Notes: generated by a model from the letters alone, not told the origin. Positions 21,728-33,443 are shown, numbered from the stretch's first letter. The stretch: DNA of 64,000 bases from Cepaea nemoralis (GCA_014155875.1 JACEFZ010022425.1:137501-201500); one strand, 5' to 3'. Numbers and translations: made by a program.

Positions 21728-22636
21728 ATGACTACAGACCTCAAGACTGTGCCTGCTAACTGGGTCTACATGACTCGTAGTGGTGAGACTATTAGACCAG
21801 TGGGCGGTGGTGATAAGGCCGTGTTTGTCTCATCCTACAGAGGGACGAGCACGTGACACATCCGAAGATTTTACGGTGAATCCGTCAAGAAATTCCCGAC
21901 TAAGCGGGTATGTGTTATAACACTTACTCGACAAGAATATGAACAGATGAGCGCCATGCATCGCGAGATCCTAGCTGACTTTGACAGACTCAACCAAATT
22001 AACCAAGCCAGTAACTAAGTCAAACAAGGCACTAACAGAGACAAGCAAGTCAGTAACCAAAACATTCAAGTCAGTGCTCATGTCAAACAAGGCACTACCA
22101 AAAGCAATCAAATCAAAAACACTCAAGTCAGTGCTCAAGTTAAACAAGGAACTAACCGAAACCACCACCTAGACGCATACTATACTGCCAGTTTTCAACC
22201 CAGCTACAGTCAGATGTGTGATGACCCCAGCAACCAGATGTGTGATGAGCCCAATAGCCAGCTGTTTGATGTGCAACAAGACACCAACCGAAGCAATCAA
22301 GTCCAACACACTCAAGACAGTACTCAAATCAAACAGGGTACTAAACGAAACCACCAAGTAGACGCATACTATACCGTCAGTTTTAAACCCAGCTACAGTC
22401 AGATGTGTGTTGACCCATGCAACCAGATGTGTGATGAGCCCAATAGCCAGATGTTTGATGTGCCCGACACTCAGATGATTGATGCCCCAGTTGTCTACAA
22501 TACTCAGATGTCAGCCCACCAAGCAGGAGACCAGTCTTATGACTACATGCCAAGTGAAATATACATACCAGGCTACCAGCCGGAAAATGTTATTCGCACC
22601 CTTATTATTCGCACCCAATATTATTCGCACCCTTAG
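21728..22636 (+). pseudogene. Broken 303-codon gene with repeated C-terminal half
   Basis: One reading frame runs from ATG 21728 to the stop ending at 22636, interrupted only by TGA (21854-21856) and TAA (22016-22018). Codons 1-96 look globular, with a Trp/Tyr N-terminal block and a Lys/Arg-rich middle. After the TAA comes a Gln/Asn/Lys-rich stretch with repeated 'VKQGT' blocks. Two 63-residue repeats then carry DAYYT, PSYSQM, NQMCDEPNSQ and FDV. The track-visible part starts at 22214, but the frame is open from 22019. I do not recognise the family. The two nonsense changes argue for a recently dead gene. Confidence 0.6.
22108..22485 (+). repeat. 189-bp in-frame direct duplication
   Basis: The block starting GACGCATACTATAC occurs at 22172 and 22361, spacing 189 bases (63 codons), so both copies stay in the reading frame of the broken gene. 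A 24-base segment near its end (22457-22480) recurs at 21151-21174, just after the 242-codon gene, with one mismatch. Confidence 0.8.
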
Positions 22637-22980
22637 GACGACAGATCCGACTTCTGCGGTCGTTCTTGTCCAGGTTAGCCTTCCTGGTTGTTTGGAGGGA
22701 CATTTGACTGTTGTGTTGTCGTCCGCATCTCAGCTGGTCAAGTTATAACGGCCACAGACATCACGGTCAACCCTCAAGAGAATTCAAGGGCAGACAATTG
22801 GCATTCACCGCCATCCAAGGAGGCTTCTATATTTGCAGAGCCTGATATATCGCTCTGGGACTGGGCTCACCCAAGGAATCGCCACGTCCATGATGCTGCT
22901 TTATTTCCTACCATCCATGTATTGGATATTTCGTTCGCCACTGGTGGCTCCGCAAGCAAACCAGGAAAGGTCAGTCTGCA
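22637..22980. other. No gene seen; three short TTATTCGCACCC repeats at left edge
   Basis: TTATTCGCACCC-type motifs recur at 22590-22633. The rest has no convincing coding frame. Confidence 0.5.
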
Positions 22981-23183
22981 GACAACATCCATTCAGTAAG
23001 CTTTCGATTTGGACCTCCACTTAATGGATTCGCTAGCCAAGCGTTCCATTTCGTTTTAATGAGACGATTTTCCACCTTAGTCTGCAGATGACATCCACTT
23101 AGCAAGCTTTCACTTCGGACTTCCACGAAATGGTTCTCTAGTCAAGCGTTCCATTTCGTGATAATGAGACGTTTTTCCACCTT
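22981..23183. repeat. Two-copy tandem repeat, about 103 bp
   Basis: The units share CATCCA.T..GCAAGCTTTC, CAAGCGTTCCATTTCGT, AATGAGACG and TTTTCCACCTT. A related 'GACGCTTTTTCCACCTTT' block at 30156-30173 lies on the other side of the LINE insertion (23283-30105), so the host repeat continued there before the insertion. Confidence 0.8.
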
Positions 23184-23323
23184 TGACTACGCTCGCTCTG
23201 TGTGATTGTCTCAATTATCAAAACAAACGAACCGCAACACATGACTTCAAATAGCCCGTGGCGCGTCTAGACTACAATGAGTTCGCTGCATTCTTCAAAC
23301 GGGTTTGATAACATGATGCAGTA

Positions 23324-24082
23324 ATGTCATCTATAGGAGAGGCCTCTCTCGAGGTGACTGGTGTTAAAACAAGATCCGGTTTACGATCGGCCGTGAATAA
23401 ACCATACACACCAAACAAAGAGAAGGTGATGAAGACCAAGCTAGCCAGGTGTGTGAATCCAGTCGGCCGAGTCGTCCAACACACCAACTCTGGCCAAAGC
23501 GTTACAGTATCCTTTAACAATACACTCCATTATGAGGCATTTCGAACGTGCCTCATCAATTATTACAAGCCTGGACGAATCCAAAACAGACAAGATAGAA
23601 GCGGGGCCTACGTGGAAGATCTGATTATGACGCCAGTCCTTACAATACACTTGTATCATTCGAAGAACAAGTTACTAGCTCAGGGCAGCGTTGAAAACAT
23701 TAACTCCTGGCTAAAATTAGACTTTGTCAAGCTGGAGAACTCAATACTTACATTCACGAGTACAGACATATCAAAGAATCAAGATATCATCAACATGATC
23801 GTTTCGTGTGAGGACTCAGAATCTACACAGCCCACAACTACAGCTTTGGACATCACAGCAGACAATGTTTCTCAACTAATACATACAATGAATGAACAGG
23901 ACAATACCATCAACACGAGGTCAGCTACCCCATCAGTACTCTTGGCCATTGAATATCCATTGGAGCACCTCCAAAACAACGCTGAGACAAACGTAAAAAT
24001 AGCAGAAGAACTACCAGCCTTAGATAACACGCCAACTATCAATGGACAATCGTGCGATTGTCATAGGCGCATTGAGATAATA
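23324..24082 (+). pseudogene. LINE ORF1, N-terminal part
   Basis: The frame opens 41 bases after the TSD and encodes 'LTIHLYHSKNKLLAQGSVENINSWLKL', a motif I associate with ORF1 proteins of L2-type LINEs. At about 24083 it runs into an antisense LINE tail, so the last residues (ERTNERTDFIFKG) are not native. The rest of ORF1 resumes at about 25025. Role: binding element RNA. Confidence 0.65.
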
Positions 24083-24260
24083 GAACGAACGAACGAACGA
24101 ACAGACTTTATTTTCAAAGGGTAACAAATTGGGCACGCAGGCCCGTCTTAAATTCGGCCCTTCCATTCACTCATCTTTCTTTCATCAACAGTGCATAGGA
24201 AAAAAACATTGTCACATGAATTTTGTAAATATAAACAATGCATATTACTATGTTATGAGA
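24083..24260 (-). repeat. Antisense 3' end of the same LINE family
   Basis: This is the reverse complement, diverged, of the LINE 3' end at 29960-30105. It has (GAAC)n, then CTTTATTTTCAAAGGGT and GGGCACGCAGGCCCGTCT. It is a 5'-truncated copy inserted in the opposite direction into ORF1. Confidence 0.85.
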
Positions 24261-24264
24261 CACA

Positions 24265-25020
24265 TCAACCACCCACCCACACATCTCCCATATACTACAA
24301 CGCCACCACCCAACCACACACATAACCCACACAAACATACATGCTCCTACCCATCCACCACATCCCTACACCTACACATCTCCCCACCCACACCTACACA
24401 TCTCCCCACCCACACCCACCTCTCACCCACCACACACCCCATCCGCAAACACCCCAAGCACACATACATTCCCCAACTCACACATCCCCCACCCACACAC
24501 ATCCACCCACCTAAACACATATCTTCTACCCGTCCCATTACCCACCAATAATCACTCACCCACATATCATCTTCCACCCACACACCTCCAGTCACCCAGC
24601 CAAACACACATTCCTCAGCCACACATTCCCCACACACACACACATCTCCCCGTCAACTCACATATTCCGCACCTACCCACTCACAAATTCCTCACCCAGC
24701 CACATAATCTCCCATCTCCACCAGCCCACTCACAGATCCCAAGCCCACCCCTACAAACATCCCCCACCATCTCCTAACCTGCACACACTCACCCACCCAC
24801 ATATCCTCTACCCACCCACGCAACACCACACCCACACACATCCCAAAGACACATCCCTCACCCACACACACGTCTCCCCACACATCTCCTACCCATCCAC
24901 ACATCCCCCAACTACAATCATCCTCACTACCCACACATACATCCTCCATCCAGCCACACACACCCCCACCCAGCCAGACATATCCCCTACCCACACACAC
25001 ATCCCCAAATCCATCACCCA
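24265..25020. repeat. CA/CCC-rich minisatellite
   Basis: Irregular repeats of units such as ACCCACACATC-TCCCC. There is almost no G on the plus strand. Frames on either strand are composition artefacts. Confidence 0.9.
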
Positions 25021-25024
25021 TCAC

Positions 25025-26537
25025 GCTATCCTTAACTATCCAACTATCCTTAAAGGCGCTTACTGCTACTGTTACAGCGAACATTGAAGCCAATAGCAAG
25101 ACCAGCAGTGACTACACTGCTCTCAAAGCAGTAATCACACTCCTGAGAGAGGAAAATCTGTTGCTAAGAAAAACAATAGAAACTTTACAGCACGAGTCCA
25201 CCACCAACCCAACTGAACAACCGTTAATTTCCAAGTAGCTGTATCAACTTCGGAGAATCTTGAAGCCCAGTTTCACCAACACCAAATAACACAACAAGAC
25301 GCGAAAAAAAACCTCAACGTGCAGAGGAAGATAAAACGCTACAAGCAGTCTATCCAATTGGTGTAAAAATAAGCAACAGATTCGAAGTGCTTCAAGCAAA
25401 TTCGTCAGAGAACGTACAGTGCTATAGTGCACTGCCAACAGACAACACACTCCTCCAGGAAACACAGGGAGAGTCACATGGAGACGTACAGACTGCTGCT
25501 AAATGGAAAAACAACGATCAAGGCGTACTGACAACCAACATTTGCAGACAACGCGACCCGACTGTACACACATTATAATAGGCCAATCTCTAATGAATGG
25601 TCTATACAGCGACCGGATGGCCACTACAGACAAAGACATTGTTTCCATAATTCCATTGCCTGGGGCTGGTGTTGACCGGCTAACAGACAAGATTAGGAGG
25701 TTGGCTGTAAATCTTAATGTAAATAAGGCAAGCGTTCATATTGGTATCAATGACACCATGAACAACCAGCAAATCACAACATCTCAACTGCTGGCGCTCT
25801 TGAACGGATTACGTCAAACTTTTTCTAACTCGTCCATTTTCTTCTCCTCCATCATATCACCGAGTTATGGATTCCAGCGTCGTCTAGCTGACATAAATAA
25901 CGACATATTGCATAAGTTTTGTTCTCACACCAACATACAGTTCATCAACAACACACCGGTGTTTACTTCACAGTCTGGAGCACCTAAAAAGCGACTTTAT
26001 AAGGATCAAGTACATTTGTCTACATTGGGCACCAGCTTGCTCGCCAAAAATATTAAATACCCAGAACGTACACAACCTACATCCAATACTGGATCGCGTA
26101 GGACACTTTTAGCTACACCACCTCAAACTCAAGCCAGACGACATACTGCCGCCACATCAAGTACCAATAGGCCAGAAGAGAGCAGACCACTCATAACCAC
26201 GGCACCTGATATCCAAGCCAGACGGAACATTTCCACCACACCAAATCCGTACAATACGCCCTCTTTCACACAGGAGGGTGATAATTATGAAGATACGTTC
26301 CCTCTTCTCCACAGCAAGGATCAATCCAGTAGTAACAACAACGTGCCACCACAGCCTCCTGTTAGCCACGAATCAGAGCCTGTAGTTGGAAGTCGTTACA
26401 CACCCGTGAGAAATCAACAGTATCCATTCCATTGTAACCCAGAGTTGTTATACCTCACACGTTTTAGCCCAGCTTCACTTCGTCAGGCACTTATGATGTC
26501 GCTGTACCAAGGACCAACACAGCCTGGTATTTACTAG
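25025..26537 (+). pseudogene. LINE ORF1, coiled coil and SGNH esterase domain
   Basis: 25056-25238 encodes a short coiled coil (ALKAVITLLREENLLLRKTI). After stops, the 344-codon frame 25503-26537 has an SGNH/GDSL hydrolase domain: IIGQSLMNGL (Ser block, with Gln where Asp is usual), HIGINDTMN (the GxND block) and YKDQVHLS (the DxxH catalytic pair). A Thr/Pro/Gln-rich C-terminal tail follows. Esterase-type ORF1 proteins are known in CR1/L2 LINEs. Confidence 0.75.
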
Positions 26538-26930
26538 CAATTCAGCACAAAGCAACACCGGATCTCGGTACAAGAAAGAGCCTCTCCTAGAAAGTTTATG
26601 CTGCATACTTGGTTATTGATTTATATAGCAACGTATTAGATTGTACGTGGCTAGTAAACATTGACTCGTATTGAAGTCACAGAGATTGACACTTAGTTAG
26701 ATATCTTTTATAATACTTTTTATCGCGTTTATACTCTGAGTGAGGGGGTCTTCACTGATCATCCTTACTTATCTTTATACTATTTTGTGTGTGTGTGTTG
26801 TGTGTGTGTGTGTGTTTATATTGATAGAGATATTACTGTTTCTCTGTACTTTAGAGTGTGTATTTGTTATAAAGGACGTAAGTTGTATTCATTTTGTGTT
26901 TTAAAATATTCATGATTACGCATTGTTAAA

Positions 26931-27650
26931 ATGTCTAATAAGTACGAACACTGGCTCAGTAATAATGGGCTCAGAATCGGGCATTTAAATATCTGCCATC
27001 TATTAGGGAAGCTGCCTGAACTATCACTTATAGTTAATCAAAATTTTCACATGTTCGGCGTTAGCGAAAGTCGATTAAATAGCAACATCTCAGATGATGA
27101 CATCGCTATCAGAGGCTTTAAAACCATTAGAAGAGATCCCTATCAGAAACAAGAGACGGGTATTGCAGTTTATATTTCTAACTCGCTTAACGCCCACCGT
27201 AGGCTAGATTTTGAAACCTGTGAGATTGAGTGTGTATGGCTTGAGGTTAAGCTTCAAAATCGCATACCCCTAGTAGTTGGCTATCTTTATCGAAACCCCA
27301 GTGCAGGAAATATCTGGTATGAAAAATTCACCACTATGATGGATGTAGTCTTTAGTAATGCTAGAGAAATAATACTGCTAGGCGACTTCAACATAGACAC
27401 TAACAAATCAAACAAAACATGGGAAAACATAATAGAGTCATATAACTTCCAACAGTTAGTCAAACAAGCCACTAGAATAACAAGTTCATCTGCAACACTT
27501 ATAGATCATATCTATACTACGTGTTCTGACAACATCACAGAATGTACGGTACCTATTAATGCAATGAGCGATCACTACCCAGTATGTTGCACGTGGTCGA
27601 AAAGAGGTACCAAAACTCCCGAAACACAAACATATAAGTATAAACTATAG
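26931..27650 (+). pseudogene. LINE ORF2: APE endonuclease
   Basis: A 239-codon frame with LRIGHLNICHLLGKL (N-terminal Asn block), FGVSESRLNSNI (catalytic Glu), GIAVYISNSL, ILLGDFNIDTNKSN (Asp/Asn), TLIDHIYTT and AMSDHYPVCCTW (the final Asp-His). All endonuclease motifs are intact. The frame ends just after the domain because of a frameshift. Confidence 0.85.
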
Positions 27651-29884
27651 AAATTACAAAAACTTCAATCAAGATGCCTTCTTATATGACTCAATTCTGC
27701 TCAACTCATCTCTGGACTATGTTTACCAGCTTCCTGACCCAGATGATGCTCTGGACCACTGGCTGAAGACCTTTCTAAGCGTATTTGATAAGCATGTTCC
27801 ATTTAAGGAAGTTCGTGTTAAACATCACACTAAGCCCCCGTGGATCACACAGGAGGTAGTTGAACTTATGAGAGACCGGGACAGGGCACATAAAAATAGA
27901 GATCTAACTATGTACCGTAGTCTGAGAAACAAAGTTCAATATGTTATTCGAAAGGAAAAGAAAAACTATTTTAAGAACTTAATAATAGATAAAACCAACA
28001 CTAAAGATATATGGAAAGCAATTAATACCTTGACAAACAAACACAAATCATCACAATCGTTACCATCAAATCAGGTTACATGTGATCAATTCAGTAGTTT
28101 CTTTCAGTCTGACATAAACCAACTGAAGGCTGCAATACCAGATGTGCCTCATGACATATCTTTATTATCATCATTCTGTGAGAGCAAATGCTATGGAGAC
28201 ATTCCCACAAACATACCGCTAATGACGACCACTGAAGTATTTACTCATCTCAGTAAGCCTAAAAAACAATAACTCATCAGGACTAGATGGAATCAGTAAT
28301 CGGATCCTTCGCTATGCTGCACCGGCGATCTGCGAGTCACTAACTTTTATATACAATCAATGTCTCACCAAAGGTCACTTCCCATCAGCCTTTAAAATCG
28401 CTAAAGTGTATCCTCATTTAAAAGCTGGTTCATTAGACGATTGTATCATGAGTAATTATAGGCCAATTTCCATATTATCCTCTTTATCCAAACCGCTAGA
28501 AAAGCACATCCACAAAACAACACTAGAGCACTTAGTTCGCCACAAACTAATAGCTGACAGTCAGTCAGGATTTCGGCCAAAATATTCCTGCCATACGGCC
28601 CTAACAAACATGATAGAAAACTGGCATCAAAATATTAACAACAATACTCTATGTGGAACGATGTTTATAGACTTTAAAAAAGCATTCGATATGATAGATC
28701 ATACTATCCTAATTAAAAATCTAGAAACAATGAAAGTAAGCTTTAATATAGTGACATTAATAAACTCATTCTTATTAGACAGAAAACAAGTAGTATCACA
28801 CAATAAATCTCTATCCCAAGCTATTACCATTAATATTGGAGTACCTCAGGGGTCTATACTTGGCCCTTTGTTATTTGCCATTTATATAAATGATCTTCCC
28901 TTATATCTGTCATCGTCCTGCGATTTATTTGCAGACGACTGCACAGTATATACAAACGCTATTGATCGTAATGTGCTAGAATTATCCTTGCAACAGGAAA
29001 TAAATAGTGTAGTTAACTGGAGTCATGCAAACCGCATGCAAATTAACATTTCTAAAACAAAATCTATGTTAATAGGAACGAGGCAAAGACTTCACACTCT
29101 AAACTCGCAGGGAACTCTTCAGCTGCACATTGGTAGCACAGCCTATAGAAAGTGTAACCGAGCACAAGGCACTGGGTCTTATCATAGATCAAAATCTATC
29201 CTTTAATTCCCATGTTCATGCTCTAGTTAAACAAATAGCCAAAAAAGTATACCAACTTGCCAAAATTAAAAACTTCCTCGACGAAAACACAAGAAAGATA
29301 TTCTATTCTTCCCACATATAAACACATATTGATTATTGCTCCACAATCTGGGATGGATGCTCCAAATCAATAACAAAACGCCTTTATTCGCTCCAGAAAA
29401 GGGCAGTACGTCTAATTAATGGTGATAAGTTTACAGACAATTCTAACCTACATGAACGTCTTCAGTTACTGCCACTCCACAAACGCCTACTTTTTAATAA
29501 GGCTAAACTAACTCACAAAATCCTATTTCAAAATGCCCAAGCTACCTTTGGCCATTGTTTAAATATAACGCAAGACATAGCGAACGACTAAATATACTTC
29601 ATGTCCCTAAACCTAGGATAGACTTATATAAAACAAGCTTAGCATACTCTGCCACTCAGTTGTGGAATAATCTTCCACAAGAAATCAAAGACACCACCAA
29701 TCATTATACATACAGTCGCAACCTGTTTGAACACTACCTCAGGACAGACTACATGCCCCCTTTAAAAAAAAAAACAGCAACAAAGACAATAATAATGGTA
29801 AATTATCTCGAACGACAACTAGCCAGAAAAAAAAAAAACATTCCCATATGTGTGGCACGTTACACCCGCCTTGGGTATTTATGA
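27651..29884 (+). pseudogene. LINE ORF2: reverse transcriptase and C-terminus, frameshifted
   Basis: Pieces in three frames (27868-28272, 28406-29206, 29130-29321, 29555-29884). RT motifs seen: SNYRPISILSSLSKPLEK, DSQSGFRPKYSCHTAL, FIDFKKAFDMIDHTIL, GVPQGSILGPLLFAIYIN and LFADDCTVY. The thumb and a C-terminal block (LAYSATQLWNNLPQEIK) follow. At least four frame changes exist. Family: Jockey supergroup, L2/CR1 side. Confidence 0.85.
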
Positions 29885-30179
29885 TGCCCATGTTAAACAT
29901 TGCCTCAACGAGTCATGTATTATTGATTATTTTTCATGCGTTTTAATGCTTATTGTTCTTTTGTTGTCAAAGAATTGCTTCATAAGAGATGTTGAATGAA
30001 AGAATGTATGAGAGGAAATAGAGAAGAAGGGCAGAATGTCAGACGGGCCTGCGTGCCCAATTCTTAACCCTTTGAAAATAAAGATTTTCGTTCGTTCGTT
30101 CGTTCACTACAATGAGTACAGACTTGCATTGCATCCATTGCGTGCGACTGGGACGCTTTTTCCACCTTTAGTAACGCTC

Positions 30180-30445
30180 AAGGGGTAGGCTGCATGTGCT
30201 GCCGGATCAACATCTTACCTCCATGCAGCAGAGAGCGAGTAAAGGCCAGGCCGTCTTATCCGGGGGATCTCTCATACCTATCAGTAGCGGGACTTGCCTC
30301 GTCTTACAGATGTGGAAACTGTGACAGGGATTGTCACTCTCGAATTGGACTATACAGTCACCAGCAGTGCTGCCAGGCACCTCCCAAGCGGCACAACTCT
30401 ATAGTCCTTCAGGACTGAAAGAGGCCTACTACTACTACTACTATC
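30180..30445 (+). pseudogene. RTE-like LINE 3' end with zinc finger and (CTA)n tail
   Basis: The frame ends in a C2H2-like finger (RCGNCDRDCHSRIGLYSHQ), the same position and style as the finger ending the RTE copy at 4699. About 20 bases later is a CTACTACTACTACTAC tail. It is a strongly 5'-truncated copy. Confidence 0.75.
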
Positions 30446-30875
30446 TGCGGAGAGCCGTAGAACAAATGTCTGGGCAAAGCATATAGCAGACTCAGCATCT
30501 GACTTCCATTTAGCAGTGGGTGAGTATAGGCCCGGCCCTCATATCCGTGGGATGTTGACTTAGAGGCTTTCAGCCATACCCCTCAGCTGAGAGCCGTAGA
30601 ATAAGTGTCTGGACCAACATTGTAGTCGCATCGTGCGCATGATTCGGACTTTGAGTTCAATGGATGTGCGTATCCCTAATCTTTGACTGTCCCAGTCTAC
30701 CTGCAAGACAGCAGGTGTGTGCCTCTCTTGTTACGGTTGCCATCTTTGGACCTGTCCGAGAGAGGAGACCCCTCCAGTAGCTGTGCTACCGTCGACATGG
30801 CTCTTGGAGTCACTGGAACCACGCAAGCCCCTCTACCACGAACAGGTGAAGATCCGACAGAGCCCCCCTCCCCCC
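30446..30875. other. No gene; short direct repeat
   Basis: GAGAGCCGTAGAA.AA.TGTCTGG occurs at about 30451 and 30589. A C-run precedes the 28S fragment. No coding signal is present. Confidence 0.5.
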
Positions 30876-30943
30876 CCCCGCTGATTCTACCAAGCCCGTT
30901 CCCTTGGCTGTGGTTTCTCTAGATAGTAGATAGGGACAGCGGA

Positions 30944-31017
<74 letters not shown>

Positions 31018-31556
31018 CCTACCGCCGTTTACCCGCGTTTGGTTGAATTTCTTCACTTTGACATTCAGAGCATTGGGTAGAAATCACATTGCGTCAACAC
31101 CGGGTGACAGCGGTCGCAATGCTTTGTTTTAATTAAACAGTCTGGTTCCCTTAGTCTGTATCAGTTCAGAGTTGGATGTTTAATGCCAGCTGACGCGGAC
31201 GACGTCGGGGAGACGCCGCCGCATAGAAGGAGCGGTCCACGGGAAGGGTGCAGCCACGCCTCGAGCTCGGCCGGCCCGCGACTAGCGGCGGTGGAGGCCC
31301 AGCCTGGGCCCATCCCATCCCGCTTCGTAACGCGGCCCGACTGACCCATTCCTCATAGCCAATCCTTTTCCCGAAGTTACGGATCCAATTTGCCGACTTC
31401 CCTTACTACATTCTTCTATTGAATAGAGGGTGTGCACCGCGGAGATCTGCTGCGGATATGGGTACTACCTGGCACGAAATTCACACCGTCTCCGTGGGGT
31501 TTCGAAGGGCCGACGGGAGCGCACCGGGCACCGCAACTGACGCTGTGCTTTACGGA
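30876..31556 (-). rRNA. 28S rRNA fragment (partial, antisense)
   Basis: The minus strand reads as conserved large-subunit rRNA: GTTCTCCG..., GGGAAGTCGGCAAATTGGAT, CCGTAACTTCGGGAAAAGGA, a variable domain, AACTATGACTCTCTTAAGG, TAGCCAAATGCCTCGTCATC, GACGCGCATGAATGGATTAA and CAAGGGAACGGGCTTGG. It spans about 680 bases, including the R2/R1 retrotransposon target region, which is uninterrupted. No 18S, 5.8S or other 28S parts lie nearby, so it is an orphan fragment. It abuts LINE sequence on the right side. Confidence 0.93.
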
Positions 31557-32033
31557 GAACAGATTTGATATATTATCTGATCTAGAGAACCTACTTCAAG
31601 ATGTGGTTGATCAATGGGAAATGTTGAACAAGTCTTCAATCAGTTTGGCCGCAGAAACAACTATTCCAAAATTGAAGAAAGGGGGTCGCAAGATATGGAT
31701 GACTGAAGAAATGTTATAACTAAATGAAACAAGAAGGAACATCAAAAATAATCTTACTAAATATGGAGAAATTCACAGAAAAGTCAGAACATTATGTAAG
31801 GAGGCAATATAAGCATGCTTTCAGAAATATTGCATAGAACTTGAAAAACAACACTACAGTAAAAAAATACCACATGTGTGCACAAAAGAATTTGGGAACT
31901 TACTAATAAAAGAAAACGTACATCAATAGGTTGCCTACAAACAAAAGATGGAAAAATCATTACATAAAAATATCAGATTTTATACGTATAGTCAGATTAT
32001 GTGAAAGACCTTTATGATGATAATAGAGGAAAA
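31557..32033 (+). pseudogene. RTE-like LINE, part 1: endonuclease-RT linker
   Basis: The plus-strand frame continues as ENRFDILSDLENLLQDVVDQW and KKGGRKIWMTEEML, a typical pre-RT linker of RTE LINEs, then breaks up with stops. It joins the antisense 28S fragment on the left. On the right it is cut by the LINE inserted at 32034; TAGAGGAAAA (32024-32033) is repeated at 33434-33443. Confidence 0.75.
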
Positions 32034-33433
32034 CAATATCTCATCTCATCTCATCTCATTATCTTTCTCTTGTACCTGGCGGTATCAAGGTGAAGTATAA
32101 ACGGCGGGAGAGTGCCCGTTTATGGGCTTCATGTATCGATATTCCCATTGACTCTGTTATTCACTGCGTCCATCGTTTACATGGTCGGCCTCTTCCTCTG
32201 CTTCCATCTGGTCTGTACATCATTGCTTGTTGTGGTATACTGCTAGTTGGTAACCTACTTGCATGGCCAAACCATTTACCTTGCTGCCTTCTAATAAAAT
32301 CTAGCGCAGATGTAACCCCCACTTTAGTCCTAATTCCTTCATTTCTGATTTTGTCTCTTCTTGATACATTGAGTATTCTTCTCAGGAATCTCATGTCTGT
32401 TGTGATTTTTCATTTCTCTTTTTCATTGGCATTGGTAACATAGAGTTGGTAGGAAGATTGTGTTGTAAAGTGCTTTCTTAGTAGTTATGGATACATATTT
32501 GTTCTTTAGTATTGGTGCCATTTGTCTAATGAGTTGGTTTGCCTTATTGCATCTATTTTCGATCTCGTCTTCTGATCTGCCATTTGATGATATTATACTT
32601 CCTAGTTACCTGAAACTCTTTAATTGTTTCAAGGGATGTTCGTTTAGGTGAATCGTTGTTGCTTTATCTTCTTCAGTTATAGCCATTACCTCTGTTTTAC
32701 TTGTGCTATTTTTCATGTTATGTTCTTTAAACATTTTGTTTAGTCTATTCATGTGGTCTTGTAATTCAGCTTTTGATTTTGCTATTAGTGCTTGGTCGTC
32801 CGCAAAAAGGAGTTCTCTAATGGTTAGATTTGCAGATGCTTTTTCTTCTGTGTTCTCGTCACGCAGTGTTCTTGCGGTCTCTGTTTGGCTGTTGTTGTTG
32901 TGTTTTTTTTTACATATGTTGTCTATATATGTTATGAACAAAAGAGTGGACAAGACACAACCTTGTCGTACTCCGGATCTTATGGTGAAGGGTTCTGATC
33001 TCACTATGCATTCAATGTTGTTGTATAAGCTTCTACACACGTTTGTCAGATGTGTACTCACTCCAAACTATTTAAGGATTTCCCACAGCTCGTTTCTATC
33101 TGCTCTATCAAATGCCTTTTCTTCGTCGACAAAGGCTAAGTAGAGTGTATTTCATTGAATTCGATTGATTTTTATATAAGTTGTCTAAGAGCAAAAATGG
33201 CATCTGTGCATCCTTTGTTTTTCCTAAATCCAAGTTGTGTTTCGCTTAGCTGGGGTTCCATAGTAGTTCGTAAACTTTTCCCAAGAATTTTGCAAAATAT
33301 TTTCCCAGTATGCCTCAAAAGGGAAATGCCTCTGTATTGTGTGCAGTCTCTTTTGCTGCCTATATTTTTTCCAAATTGGGAGAATTATAGCGATTTCCGC
33401 AGACTCATGGTGTCTTTTGTTCTGAACAGAGTG
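32034..33433 (-). mobile_element. 5'-truncated LINE (RTE-like, GAGAT tail)
   Basis: A minus-strand copy bounded by the 10-bp TSD TAGAGGAAAA. Its 3' end (left side) has an ATCTC/GAGAT repeat tail at 32037-32060. Coding pieces: 33061-32606 with IRSGVRQGCVLSTLLF and LLFADDQALIAK, 32394-32161 with MRFLRRILNVSRRDKIRNE and WFGHASRLP, and a frameshifted upstream RT part at 33170-33433. The same family lies on the plus strand at 34251-35680. Confidence 0.88.
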
Positions 33434-33443
33434 TAGAGGAAAA

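Larger units (their letters stand above)
23283..30105 (+). mobile_element. Full-length L2/CR1-like LINE with 12-bp TSD
   Basis: ACTACAATGAGT occurs at 23271-23282 and 30106-30117, directly bounding the element. It has a 41-base 5' UTR, ORF1 (23324-26537, interrupted), a spacer with a GT run (about 26788-26815), ORF2 (26931-29884) and a 3' UTR. That UTR ends in an A-rich block and (TTCG)n, the short 3' tandem tail typical of CR1/L2-type elements. Several frameshifts kill ORF2. Confidence 0.85.

Noticed and set aside
21854..21856. Selenocysteine readthrough at TGA
   Set aside because: A second in-frame TAA follows and no SECIS-like element was identified; simple nonsense decay is more likely.
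22833..23024. Small frames at 22479-23024
   Set aside because: Overlapping frames with no conserved motif; partly over the 103-bp repeats.
24129..25099. Pro/Thr/His-rich plus frame and Gly/Val/Trp-rich minus frames
   Set aside because: Products of the CA-rich minisatellite.
31161..31719. Frames over 31161-31349 and 31432-31719 as genes
   Set aside because: The first and most of the second are shadows of the 28S rRNA fragment; the end of the second is LINE linker.
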